This document shows positions 33,010 through 41,355 of a stretch of 64,000 bases of DNA, one piece after another; the stretch's first letter is position 1, and the number at the start of each line of letters is the position of its first letter. The notes beneath the pieces are model-generated. The model worked only from the letters and a program-made list of their open reading frames with translations. It searched no databases and was not told the DNA's origin. The DNA is taken from assembly GCA_963772065.1 (NCBI GenBank), contig CAVYVZ010000001.1, forward strand, positions 124,001 to 188,000, read 5' to 3'. Origin of the DNA: CAVYVZ01 sp963772065. GTDB taxonomy: Bacteria > Acidobacteriota > Vicinamibacteria > Vicinamibacterales > UBA2999. The translations under genes were made by a program, and so were the position numbers.

Positions 33010-35022
33010 CTAGCCTCTTGTCTGCACTTTCGACAGCCGGTCGATTCGTACATCGACGTCGCGATACGAGCCGGCATCGGCCGCGAGCTCGAGCAGAACG
33101 GCGAGCGCGCGTGAATGCTCGCCAAGATGCTCGAGGGCGACCGCCAGCTCGTACATCACCGCATGACCCTCATCGGGCGTCGGCAGCGGCGCCTGCGCCG
33201 CGCGTTCGAGCCATTCCACACCCTGGGCCAGATCGCCGCGTGCCACGTGCAGACGGCCAAGCCGTGTACCAGCCTGAAACCGCATCATCGGCACGCGGGC
33301 CGCGGCCTCGAAGGCGGCGATCGCCTCGTCGAGACGGCCGTTGTTCGCATGGTCGATGGCCACGGCGTACCGGGCCTGCGCCTCCTGCAGCTCCGATTCC
33401 CGAATGGCGCTCGTGCGCGTGTTGTCGAGCACCACCTCGGCCGGCCCCTCGTCCGGGGCGTGCAGCGATCCGAGCGCATCTGACAGATCCACCTCGGCCG
33501 GCTCCATGGTCACGACGTCCGGTTCCGCGGTTTCCTGGGTTTCGTGCACGACCAAAATTTCCGGCGCCACCTCCGGAGGCGCCGGCGGCGCGTCGCGCTC
33601 CCGCAGATCGATGGTGCTGACGAACGGGCTGTCGCCGCTCAGGCGCTCGGCGATGACGGCATCCGGCTCTTCGACGCCGAGCATCATGAGCGCGCGGCGA
33701 AAGCGATCGATGTTCGCGCGCACCCATGGCTCGCGAGCGACCAGGTCTTCCGCGATGACGCGCGCCTCGGTGGCGTGGCCCTCCTCCAGGTACGCGTCGA
33801 CGAGCTGCGCCTGCGCGATGTGCATCGTCGACTCGAGCCCACCGTCGACGCAGATGTCGAGCAGCCGCATGAGCGCCGGTATGTGGTTCGGCACGCGCGT
33901 GACGAACTCATGGAGCGCCGACGCGGCGCCGCCCCAGTCGTCCTCGAGCAACGCGGCATCGGCTACCAGGTCGACGCAGAGGAACGCCGCCTCGACCTGC
34001 TTGTAGTCGACCAGGTCGTTGGCTACGAATACGAGGTCATCGCGGCGGCCGGGATGAACGCCGAGCAGCTTCGTCAGCGCGGCTCGGCCGCCCTCGAGTT
34101 GCCCGGCCTGCAGCTCGAGACGTGCGAGCGCCCGCAGGAGATCGACGTCCTCGCCCGCGACCTCCAGCGTCAGAAACTGGCGCACTTCCGCGAACTGGCC
34201 GGCGTTGATGCACTCTCGAGCCACCCGCGTCCTGAGCGGCAGGTTGTCGGGCGCCAGCAATGCCGCCTCGATGAGGACCCTGAGCGCTTCGTCGGACCGA
34301 CTCTGGCCTTCGAGCACGTCCACGATCTCGAGAAGCTCGGTGGCTGTCGTGGCAACGCGCTGCGCCTGCTCGATGTCGCCCTGCGCGATGTAACCGCGAA
34401 GGAGCCGGGTGCGAAGGCCCGCGTCGTCGGGGCGGAGCCTCACCGCTTCCGTCAACGCGGCAAGCGCATCCGCCGGCCGCTTCTGCTTTTCGTACGCGTC
34501 AGCCGCCTGGGTCAGGAACGAGCACGCGAGCGGAACATCGTGCAGACTCTGCGCCGCCCGCGCAGCCTGGATCTTCGACTCCGCGTCGGACGGATCGACC
34601 TCTCCGACGCGGATGACCATCTCGTCGGCGCCCTGCTGGTCGCCCTTCTTCCGCCGGCGATCCGCGATCTGGCGATAGTAGTTCTTGGCATCGACGAACA
34701 CGCCCTGGCGCGTGGCGAGCTCCGCAAGCCGCTGCAGCGTATGCTCGTCATCCGGTCTGGTCTTGAGGACCTTCTTGTAGACCGCCGCCGCCTTCGGCAT
34801 GAAGCCCTCGCCGTGGAGGTGATCGGCGATGCGCACGAACTGCGCGGCGGCGTTGTCCGTCTGGCCCGCCCGCGCGTACAGATCGCCGAGCGAGTTCACG
34901 ATGGCCCAGTCGTTTGGAAACTCCTCGGCGAGCCGCACGTACTCGGCGATCGCCCCATCGAGCTTTCCGGCCCGGAGCAGCTTTTCCGCCTTCTTGAGCG
35001 TCGCTTCGCGATCTATGGGCAA
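33010..35022 (-). CDS. TPR protein, long paralogue
   Basis: About 670 residues from TTG 35022 ('(M)PIDREATLKKAEKLLRAGK'), overlapping the rnhB stop by 10 nt. A dozen or more TPR units cover the chain: 'LDGAIAEYVRLAEEFPNDWA', 'LGDLYARAGQTDNAAAQFVR', 'AAVYKKVLKTRPDDEHTLQR', and late units 'RYAVAIDHANNGRLDEAIAA' and 'LGRLHVARGDLAQGVEWLER'. An acidic Pro/Glu-rich linker at about 470-540 separates the C-terminal block. The 'FVTRVPNHIPALMRLLDICV' unit matches its shorter paralogue. No secretion signal. Function unknown; probably a protein-interaction scaffold. Confidence 0.8.
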   Translation of the reverse strand: MPIDREATLKKAEKLLRAGKLDGAIAEYVRLAEEFPNDWAIVNSLGDLYARAGQTDNAAAQFVRIADHLHGEGFMPKAAAVYKKVLKTRPDDEHTLQRLAELATRQGVFVDAKNYYRQIADRRRKKGDQQGADEMVIRVGEVDPSDAESKIQAARAAQSLHDVPLACSFLTQAADAYEKQKRPADALAALTEAVRLRPDDAGLRTRLLRGYIAQGDIEQAQRVATTATELLEIVDVLEGQSRSDEALRVLIEAALLAPDNLPLRTRVARECINAGQFAEVRQFLTLEVAGEDVDLLRALARLELQAGQLEGGRAALTKLLGVHPGRRDDLVFVANDLVDYKQVEAAFLCVDLVADAALLEDDWGGAASALHEFVTRVPNHIPALMRLLDICVDGGLESTMHIAQAQLVDAYLEEGHATEARVIAEDLVAREPWVRANIDRFRRALMMLGVEEPDAVIAERLSGDSPFVSTIDLRERDAPPAPPEVAPEILVVHETQETAEPDVVTMEPAEVDLSDALGSLHAPDEGPAEVVLDNTRTSAIRESELQEAQARYAVAIDHANNGRLDEAIAAFEAAARVPMMRFQAGTRLGRLHVARGDLAQGVEWLERAAQAPLPTPDEGHAVMYELAVALEHLGEHSRALAVLLELAADAGSYRDVDVRIDRLSKVQTRG

Positions 35023-35663
35023 GGTTCTGGTGTGGGACCGAAGTCCATTGTATCGAATAGGGTCGGCGGCCGGAACGAACGGCGGTGCAAGGCCGAGTAG
35101 CCGAACTGTGCAACGGCGGCGAGATGCTCCGCGGTGGCGTACCCTTTGTGGCGGTCGTAGCCGTAGCGCGGGTCCGCGGCGTGATGCTGCATCATCTCGC
35201 GGTCGCGCGTGACCTTCGCGACGATCGACGCCGCGGCGATCGCGCTGCAACGGCGGTCGCCGTGCAGCACGCCGCGCTGGGCGAGATACAAATCAGGAAT
35301 GCGGAACGCATCCACCAGCACCATGTCGGGGAATGGAGCGATCGCCATGACGGCGCGGCGCATCGCCTGGAGTGAGGCGCGATGGATGTTCAGCGTGTCG
35401 ATCTCCTGGGGGTTCGCCGCCGCCACCGACCACGCCACCGCCTTACGTGTAATCAGGGTGTAGAGACGCTCGCGCTGGAGCAGCGTGGTCGTCTTGGAAT
35501 CGCAGATGCCGGGGATGTACCCATCAGGATCGAGAATCACCGCCGCGGCGACGACGGGCCCGGCCAGACAGCCGCGCCCGACTTCGTCGACACCGGCAAT
35601 GCGGTAGAACCCGTACCGTCGAAGCGCGTTCTCGACGGTCCGCATGGCCCTGACCTTCACCAC
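35013..35663 (-). CDS. rnhB: Ribonuclease HII
   Basis: Predicted 216 residues. 'YRIAGVDEVGRGCLAGPVVA' carries the DE-GRG active-site motif; further acidic residues are in 'DMVLVDAFRIPDL' and in the 'SIVAKVTRDREM' helix region. It cleaves RNA of RNA-DNA hybrids, especially misincorporated ribonucleotides. rplS-rnhB is a very common neighbourhood. The start at 35663 lies 20 nt downstream of the rplS stop; a later ATG (MRTVENALRRYGFY) is possible. Confidence 0.94.
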   Translation of the reverse strand: MVKVRAMRTVENALRRYGFYRIAGVDEVGRGCLAGPVVAAAVILDPDGYIPGICDSKTTTLLQRERLYTLITRKAVAWSVAAANPQEIDTLNIHRASLQAMRRAVMAIAPFPDMVLVDAFRIPDLYLAQRGVLHGDRRCSAIAAASIVAKVTRDREMMQHHAADPRYGYDRHKGYATAEHLAAVAQFGYSALHRRSFRPPTLFDTMDFGPTPEPCP

Positions 35664-35683
35664 GGCCGCTCCCCGGGTTCCTG

Positions 35684-36031
35684 CTAGGCGCGCCTGGTCG
35701 TTTCCTTCATCCGCGCGGCCTTCCCCTTCAGGTTTCGAAGGAAGTACAGCTTGGCGCGGCGGACGCGCGCGGACCGCACGACGTCGACCTTCGCAATCGT
35801 CGGCGAGTGCAGCGGAAAGATGCGCTCCACGCCCTGGCCGAACGATACCTTGCGGACGGTAAACGACGCGCGCGCCCCGCCGCGGTGCATTCCGATCACG
35901 ATCCCCTCGAAGATCTGGATGCGCTCCTTGTCGCCTTCGCGGACCTTCACGTGGACCCGCACCGTGTCGCCGGACTTCATGTTCGGCCGATCCGTCATCT
36001 GCGACTTCTCGACCAGTTCAATCGCGGTCAT
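35684..36031 (-). CDS. rplS: 50S ribosomal protein L19
   Basis: Predicted 115 residues, full length: 'DTVRVHVKVREGDKERIQIF', 'EGIVIGMHRGGARASFTVRK', 'GVERIFPLHSPTIAKVDVVR' and 'RVRRAKLYFLRNLKGKAARM'. L19 lies at the 30S-50S interface. Overlaps trmD by 14 nt, in the conserved order rpsP-rimM-trmD-rplS. Confidence 0.97.
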   Translation of the reverse strand: MTAIELVEKSQMTDRPNMKSGDTVRVHVKVREGDKERIQIFEGIVIGMHRGGARASFTVRKVSFGQGVERIFPLHSPTIAKVDVVRSARVRRAKLYFLRNLKGKAARMKETTRRA

Positions 36032-36785
36032 TTCCGTCTCCTGTCGGGCGGCCCTTTACGGCCGCCAGCTCCTTCAGTATTTCCTGTTCTTCCTCGTCGA
36101 GTGTCGCCGCGGCGATGAGATCGGGCCGCCGCTCCAGCGTCCGCTGCAGCGCTTCTCGCTTCCGCCACCGCCGCACGTCGGCATGGTGCCCCGAGAGCAG
36201 CACGCCGGGCACCTGACGGCCGTCGAATTCCGCCGGACGGGTGTAGTGAGGGTAATCCAGCAGCCCCCGCGTGAACGAGTCACCTTCAACCGACTGCGAA
36301 TCGCCCACGACGCCGGGCACCAGCCTGCTCACCGCATCGACGAGCACGAGCGCAGGCAGCTCGCCGCCGCTCAGCACGTAGTCGCCGATCGACAGCTCCT
36401 CGCTCGCCACGAGCTCCCGCACACGCTCGTCCATCCCCTCGTATCGGCCGCAGAGAAGCACCACGTGCTGGAGGCCACTCAACCGCTCCGCCTCTGCCTG
36501 GGTGAACACGCGACCCTGGGGCGACAGCAGCACCACTGCCGCCGGGTCGCCCCGCTCCTGCCGAATCGCCGCGACGGCCCTGACCAGCGGCTCGGGCTTC
36601 ATCACCATGCCGGGGCCGCCGCCGTACGGGACGTCGTCTACCGTCCGATGTCGATCCGTCGTGTACTTGCGCAGGTCGTGGACTTTGACGTCGAGCAGCC
36701 CGCGCTCAATGCCCCGGCCGACGACCCCTTCGGCCAGCCCGGCCTCCACCATCCGCGGAAAGATCGTGACGATGTCGAACTTCAT
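36018..36785 (-). CDS. trmD: tRNA (guanine-N1)-methyltransferase TrmD
   Basis: Predicted 255 residues of the SPOUT class, 'MKFDIVTIFPRMVEAGLAEG'. Knot motifs: 'DDVPYGGGPGMVMKPEPLVR', 'VLLCGRYEGMDERVRELVAS' and 'SIGDYVLSGGELPALVLVDA'. It makes m1G37 in tRNAs reading CNN codons, preventing frameshifting. The start lies inside the reported rimM frame (80-nt overlap). Confidence 0.96.
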   Translation of the reverse strand: MKFDIVTIFPRMVEAGLAEGVVGRGIERGLLDVKVHDLRKYTTDRHRTVDDVPYGGGPGMVMKPEPLVRAVAAIRQERGDPAAVVLLSPQGRVFTQAEAERLSGLQHVVLLCGRYEGMDERVRELVASEELSIGDYVLSGGELPALVLVDAVSRLVPGVVGDSQSVEGDSFTRGLLDYPHYTRPAEFDGRQVPGVLLSGHHADVRRWRKREALQRTLERRPDLIAAATLDEEEQEILKELAAVKGRPTGDGNDRD

Positions 36786-37302
36786 TCAAGTCCAGCAACC
36801 CCTCGGGCGGGTCGATCCGAACGCGCTTCGAGGCGACGTCGATCTCGACACAGATCTCCGCGGCCAAGGGTATCAGGATCTCTCCGCGCTGCCCGCCCAC
36901 GATGAGCCGGCTGCCGCCGACGCCGCCCTCCACGCGCTCGACGCGTCCGAGCGCCTCACCCCGCACCGTTTCCACGGCGCATCCCACGAGCTGGTGGTGA
37001 TAGAACCGCCCCGGCTCGAGCGCCTGCAGCTCCTCCTCGGGCACCCGCAGCTCCTGCCCCGCAAGCCGCTCCACGTCGTCGATCCGCGTGCACCCTTCGA
37101 ACCCGACGATCGGCCGCCCGCTCTGCACCCGCGCGGTGCTGATGGTCAGCGTCTCCTCGCCGGTGGTGCCGCGTGTCTGCATCCTGGCGCCGGGGCGAAA
37201 CCGCTCCTCGACGAAATCGGTCTCCGGATGGATGACCACCTGCCCGCGAATCCCGTGCGGCCTGGCAATGCGCCCGACCAGCACCAGGTCTTCCCAGGCC
37301 AC
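36706..37302 (-). CDS. rimM: Ribosome maturation factor RimM
   Basis: 'LVLVGRIARPHGIRGQVVIH' begins the RimM domain and 'PGRFYHHQLVGCAVET' with 'RGEILIPLAAEICVEIDVAS' marks the PRC-barrel. Homologues end around 'PEGLLDLNE', which here is followed by 24 residues read through the trmD start in another frame. That tail is either a genuine overlap or the result of a small indel near 36780. RimM assists 16S 3'-domain assembly with S19. Confidence 0.9.
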   Translation of the reverse strand: MAWEDLVLVGRIARPHGIRGQVVIHPETDFVEERFRPGARMQTRGTTGEETLTISTARVQSGRPIVGFEGCTRIDDVERLAGQELRVPEEELQALEPGRFYHHQLVGCAVETVRGEALGRVERVEGGVGGSRLIVGGQRGEILIPLAAEICVEIDVASKRVRIDPPEGLLDLNEVRHRHDLSADGGGRAGRRGRRPGH

Positions 37303-37305
37303 GCG

Positions 37306-37548
37306 TCAATCCCGGATGTCGAGCTGCGCCCGCTTGCCGTGCCGCTCCGCCGTCACCGCCACGAGCGTGCGCAACGCCGCGGCGGTGCGGCCCTGCCGGC
37401 CGATGATCTTCCCCATGTCGCCGGCGGCCGTCTTCAGCTCGAGTACCGTCATCCCGCGGCGTTCGTGCTCGGTGACACGCACCGACTCCGGATGATCGAC
37501 GAGGGCGCGCGCCACGACCTCGACGACGTCACGCAGCGGGTTGGCCAT
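37306..37548 (-). CDS. khpA: KH-domain RNA-binding protein (KhpA/YlqC type)
   Basis: Predicted 80 residues from 'MANPLRDVVEVVARALVDHP', with KH motif 'GDMGKIIGRQGRTAAALRTL' containing the GxxG loop (GRQG). KhpA homologues bind RNA, often together with KhpB, and are usually encoded between rpsP and rimM, as here. Overlaps rpsP by 20 nt. Confidence 0.92.
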   Translation of the reverse strand: MANPLRDVVEVVARALVDHPESVRVTEHERRGMTVLELKTAAGDMGKIIGRQGRTAAALRTLVAVTAERHGKRAQLDIRD

Positions 37549-37822
37549 CGCTTGCCGCCGCGGCTGGTGCCGGTGCCGCCAGATCACGCGTTACATGCTT
37601 CTGCAGCAGCGTCCGCACAGAGTCGGAGGGCTTCGCGCCCTTGGACAGCCAGTGCTGCACGCGTTCCTTGTTGATCTCCACACGCGCCGGCCGCGTCCGC
37701 GGGTAATAGGCCCCGACGTTCTCGACGAAGCTGCTTTCGCGCGCCGACCGCGCCTCGGTGACCACCACGCGGTAGTAGGGCTTCTTCTTCGCGCCCACCC
37801 GCATCATTCGAATGACGAGCAT
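37529..37822 (-). CDS. rpsP: 30S ribosomal protein S16
   Basis: Predicted 97 residues: 'MLVIRMMRVGAKKKPYYRVV' and 'VENVGAYYPRTRPARVEINK' are S16 signatures, followed by 'ERVQHWLSKGAKPSDSVRTL'. The Ala/Pro tail is a small extension. It heads the rpsP-khpA-rimM-trmD-rplS-rnhB series. Confidence 0.96.
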   Translation of the reverse strand: MLVIRMMRVGAKKKPYYRVVVTEARSARESSFVENVGAYYPRTRPARVEINKERVQHWLSKGAKPSDSVRTLLQKHVTRDLAAPAPAAAASDGQPAA

Positions 37823-37835
37823 CGATCCTCCGTAA

Positions 37836-37905
37836 TAACCACGAAAGTCACGAAACCCACGAAATCACATCTTTCCATTTCGTGATGTCGTGAATTTCGT
37901 GGTTA
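37836..37905. repeat. Imperfect inverted repeat of CACGAAA words between rpsP and ffh
   Basis: The left arm starts 'taaccacgaaagtcacga' at 37836 and the right arm (37882-37905) is its reverse complement with one mismatch in the first 18 nt. The left arm continues with two more CACGAAA-like words (cacgaaac, cacgaaat), so the unit stutters. The right arm ends on the TAA stop of ffh. The element fills almost the whole gap. Confidence 0.75.
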
Positions 37906-39336
37906 ACGCGTTTTGATCAGCCCCCAAGGGCCGCCTTTCTTTCTCTTCTTCTTCAAGCCGCCGCCAGATCCACCGGCGTAGCTACCTTGCCGCATCGCCT
38001 GCTGCGCCAGCGCGCCAGGCGGCATCTTCAGGTTCTTCAGCGACGGGCCGCCGCCCATCATCTTCAGCACGCGCCGCATCTCATTGAACTGCTTCATGAG
38101 GCGGTTCACGTCTTCGACCGAGGTGCCGCTCCCCTTTGCGATGCGCTTCCGGCGGCTGCCGTTCAGAACCGACTGATCGCGGCGCTCCTCCGGCGTCATC
38201 GACGAGATGATGGCCTCGACCCGTCCGAGCTGTTTTTCGTCGGGCTTGTGCTCCGCGAGCTGCTTCAGGTTGCCCATCCCGGGAATCATCCCGAGAATGC
38301 TCTCCAGCGGGCCCATCCGCTTGATGGTCTTCAGCTGGTTGCGGAAATCGTCGAGCGTGAACTCGTCCCGCCGGAGCTTCTCCTCGAGCTGATCGGCCTC
38401 TTCCTGATCGACGACCTGCTCGGCCTTCTCGATGAGCGTGAGCACGTCGCCCATGCCGAGCATGCGCGAGACGATCCGATCGGGATGGAAGACTTCGAGA
38501 TCCTCGAGCCGCTCGCCGCTGCCGACGAATGCGATCGGGACGCCGACCACGGAGACCACCGAGAGCGCCGCACCGCCGCGCGCATCGCCGTCGAGCTTCG
38601 TGAGCACGACCCCGCTCACGCCGATGCGCCGGTTGAACTCGCCCGCGCTCTTGATCGCGTCCTGGCCGGTCATCGCGTCGGCGACGTAGAGCAGGTCGGA
38701 AGGATCCGTTGCGCCCTTGATCGATTGCAGTTCGTCCATCAGGTCATCGTCGATGTGCAGCCGTCCGGCCGTATCGACGATCACCGTGTCGAAGCCCTTT
38801 GCCTTCGCTTCCGCAAGGGCACTCTTCGCGCGCGCGACCGGATCCATGCTCTCGGGCGCATGCACGCGGATGTCGGCTTGCTCCCCCAGGACCGCGAGCT
38901 GCTCAATCGCCGCGGGCCGGCGAACGTCCGTCGACACCATCAGCGGGTGCCGGCCCTGGCGCGTCAGCCATTTCGCCAGCTTGCCGGCGGTCGTCGTCTT
39001 GCCCGAACCCTGCAGCCCGAGAAGCAGGATGACGCGGGGCGTCGGCGCGCTCTTCTTCAGACCGCCTTCCGCGTCGCCAAAGAGTGCGAGCAGTTCGTCA
39101 CGAACGATCTTCGTGACCTGCTGGCCGGGCGTCAGGCTCTTGAGGACCTCCTGGTCCATCGCCTTGTCACGCACGCGGTCGACGAAGGCTTTGACGACCT
39201 TGAAGTTGACGTCAGCCTCGAGCAGCGCCAGGCGAATCTCGCGGAGCGCGTTTTCCACGTGCTCGGGCGTAAGGCGCACCTCGCCCCGGAGCGACTGGAA
39301 GACGTTCTGAAACCGATTGCTGAGGGACTCGAACAT
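37903..39336 (-). CDS. ffh: Signal recognition particle protein Ffh
   Basis: Predicted 477 residues. N domain 'FESLSNRFQNVFQSLRGEVR'; G domain with P-loop 'LLLGLQGSGKTTTAGKLAKW', 'VSTDVRRPAAIEQL', 'DTVIVDTAGRLHIDDDLMDE' and 'VLTKLDGDARGGAALSV'; Met-containing M domain with 'MIPGMGNLKQLA' and 'RRKRIAKGSGTSVEDVNRLM'. It binds signal peptides with SRP RNA and docks to FtsY, encoded about 3.1 kb upstream on the same strand. The C-terminal tail is Gly/Lys-rich. Confidence 0.97.
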   Translation of the reverse strand: MFESLSNRFQNVFQSLRGEVRLTPEHVENALREIRLALLEADVNFKVVKAFVDRVRDKAMDQEVLKSLTPGQQVTKIVRDELLALFGDAEGGLKKSAPTPRVILLLGLQGSGKTTTAGKLAKWLTRQGRHPLMVSTDVRRPAAIEQLAVLGEQADIRVHAPESMDPVARAKSALAEAKAKGFDTVIVDTAGRLHIDDDLMDELQSIKGATDPSDLLYVADAMTGQDAIKSAGEFNRRIGVSGVVLTKLDGDARGGAALSVVSVVGVPIAFVGSGERLEDLEVFHPDRIVSRMLGMGDVLTLIEKAEQVVDQEEADQLEEKLRRDEFTLDDFRNQLKTIKRMGPLESILGMIPGMGNLKQLAEHKPDEKQLGRVEAIISSMTPEERRDQSVLNGSRRKRIAKGSGTSVEDVNRLMKQFNEMRRVLKMMGGGPSLKNLKMPPGALAQQAMRQGSYAGGSGGGLKKKRKKGGPWGLIKTR

Positions 39337-39409
39337 GGACGTCAGGCGCCCGTAAAGCTCACGGACGCAAACGCTTATCTTAGACCGGATGGGTTATGCC
39401 GGGCAACCG

Positions 39410-40651
39410 TCAGACCGACGAAAGCCGATGGCCGAGCTTGTCCTTCTTGGCCTTCAAGTACTTCCGGGTCGACTCGTTCGCCGGAATCTCGAGGGGCACC
39501 GTGTCGGAGATCGACAGGCCGTACCCTGCAGCCCGACGAATTTACGCGGGTTATTCGTGAGGAGACGCATCGTCTTCACCCCGAGGTCGGTGAGGATCTG
39601 CGCACCGATGCCGTAGTCGCGCTGGTCGGCTTTGAACCCCAGACGCTCATTCGCCTCGACCGTATCGAACCCCTGGTCCTGCAGCTCGTACGCACGAATC
39701 TTGTTCGCCAGCCCGATGCCGCGCCCCTCCTGATTGAGGTAAAGAAGCACGCCGCGGCCCTCGTCCGCGATGCGCGCCATCGCGGTCTCGAGCTGCGCGC
39801 CGCAGTCGCACCGGGCCGAGTGGAAGACATCGCCGGTCAGGCACTTCGAATGCACGCGCACGAGCACGTCCTTCCCATCGGCAATCTCGCCGCGCACGAG
39901 CGCTACGTGCGTTTCGTTATCGAGCTGGTTCTCGTAGGCGAAGATGCGGAACGCTCCGTGTTCGGTCGGCAGCTCCGCTGTCGCCACGCGCTTGACCAGC
40001 CGCTCCGTCCGCATGCGGTACTGGATCAGGTCGGCAATCGTGATCATCGGCAGATGATGCCGGCGCGCGAACTTCGTGAGCTCCGGCACGCGGGCCATCG
40101 TGCCGTCGTCGTTCATGATTTCGCAGATCACACCTGCGGGGGACAAGCCGGCCATGCGCGCCAGATCGACCGCCGCTTCGGTTTGACCGGCGCGGACCAT
40201 GACGCCGCCGTCACGCGCGCGCAGGGGCGATACGTGTCCCGGGCGCGCGAGGTCCGATGCGTTCGTCGCCGGGTCGATCGCCGTCAGGATCGTGGCGGCA
40301 CGATCCGAAGCGGAGATGCCCGTCGTGACGTTGTGCTTCGCGTCGATCGGTACGCAGAACGCCGTGCTGAAGGGAGTGGTATTCGCGTTCACCGCCAGCG
40401 GGATCTCGAGCTGGTCGAGCCGCTCGCCGCGTCATCGACAGGCAGATCTGGCCACGGCCATACTTCGCCATGAAGTTGATCGTGTCCGGCGTCACCTTCT
40501 CCGCCGCGATGGTCAGGTCGCCCTCGTTCTCGCGATCCTCGTCATCGACGACGATGATCATGCGGCCCTCGCGGATGGCGTCTACCGCCTCCTCGATCAA
40601 CGCGAACGGACCCCGCTTTCTGGACCCCTTTGCGATGCGAAGCTTGGACAT
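39410..40651 (-). CDS. ribBA: Bifunctional DHBP synthase / GTP cyclohydrolase II (two apparent frameshifts)
   Basis: About 413 residues after two corrections. The DHBP synthase half shows 'IVVDDEDRENEGDLTIAAEK' and 'FMAKYGRGQICLSM'; an extra base near 40427-40430 then shifts to 'NANTTPFSTAFCVPIDAKHN', 'RPGHVSPLRARDGGVMVRAG' and 'AGVICEIMNDDGTMARV'. The GTP cyclohydrolase II half has the zinc ligands in 'CLTGDVFHSARCDCG' and 'LLYLNQEGRGIGLANKI'. A base missing near 39533 hides the C-terminus 'GYGLSISDTVPLEIPANES', which then ends at 39410. It provides both precursors of riboflavin. ATG 40651 is preceded by a leader shared with the TPR gene at 48280-49086. Confidence 0.9.
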
Positions 40652-40734
40652 CTGGTGGACCGTATCAACAGAAGGTAATGGAACCATCCCCAGCCTTGAA
40701 CCACGCGCTGTACATTTCGAAGATACGCCCGCTA
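40652..40734 (-). repeat. Leader element, copy A (upstream of ribBA)
   Basis: This 80-bp gap between the ribE stop and the ribBA ATG resembles the gap in front of the TPR gene at 49086. Shared blocks on the minus strand, in order: a TAG followed by a GCGTA-type run, CTTCGAAA-T/C-GTA, TGGTYCAAGGCTG, and the identical TTCTGTTGATACGGTCCA 5 nt before ATG. No obvious Shine-Dalgarno is present in either copy. See copy B at 49087-49203. Confidence 0.65.
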
Positions 40735-41355
40735 ATGCGCCTTGATCCGGGTTCGACTCGTTTCCACACCAGCGAGCTCGATCGACCGTGCGACGTACTT
40801 ACCGATCATGTCGCATTCCAGGTTCACGCGATCGCGCTCCTTCAGCGTCTTGATCGCCGTGTGATCCCAGGTGAACGGAATGATCATCACGTCGAACCGC
40901 CCGTCGCCGAGGCCGGCAACGGTGAGGCTGATGCCATCCACGGCCACGGAACCCTTGCGAATGAAGTACGGCGCCAGGTCGTGGGTAAACGCGACGCTCA
41001 GCCAGTGCGCCTCGCCCTCGTGCCGGATCTCCTCGATGGTTCCCGTCCCGTCCACGTGACCCTGGACGAAATGGCCGCCAACGCGTGCGTCGGCGCGCAT
41101 CGACCGTTCCAGGTTCACCGCGCGGCCGCGTTGCAGGCTGCCGAGCGTGGTGACGCGGGCGGTCTCAGGACCGATGTCGGCGTACACCATGCCCTTCTCC
41201 GCCAGGGTGACGGTCAGGCAGACGCCGTTCACCGCCAGGCTGTCGCCAGCCGTCAGCTCCGGGGCAAGTTCCGTCCTGAGGCGCAGGCGCACCCCGGCGG
41301 CGGTGCGCTGCGCATCGACGACCTCGCCGACGGCTTCAATCAACCCTGTGAACAT
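40732..41355 (-). CDS. ribE: Riboflavin synthase alpha chain
   Basis: Predicted 207 residues, start 'MFTGLIEAVGEVVDAQRTAA' as in nearly all homologues. Two lumazine-binding repeats: 'DSLAVNGVCLTVTLAEKGMV' with 'VNLERSMRADARVGGHFVQG' and 'GSVAVDGISLTVAGLGDGRF' with 'VNLECDMIGKYVARSIE'. It dismutates two lumazines into riboflavin. The start overlaps ribD by 20 nt. Confidence 0.96.
   Translation of the reverse strand: MFTGLIEAVGEVVDAQRTAAGVRLRLRTELAPELTAGDSLAVNGVCLTVTLAEKGMVYADIGPETARVTTLGSLQRGRAVNLERSMRADARVGGHFVQGHVDGTGTIEEIRHEGEAHWLSVAFTHDLAPYFIRKGSVAVDGISLTVAGLGDGRFDVMIIPFTWDHTAIKTLKERDRVNLECDMIGKYVARSIELAGVETSRTRIKAH

Noticed and set aside
37987..40473. An 828-codon open frame on the plus strand, opposite ffh and ribBA
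   Set aside because: It is the antisense of two well-identified genes, is His/Arg/Asp-rich without any domain, and such frames are expected in high-GC DNA.
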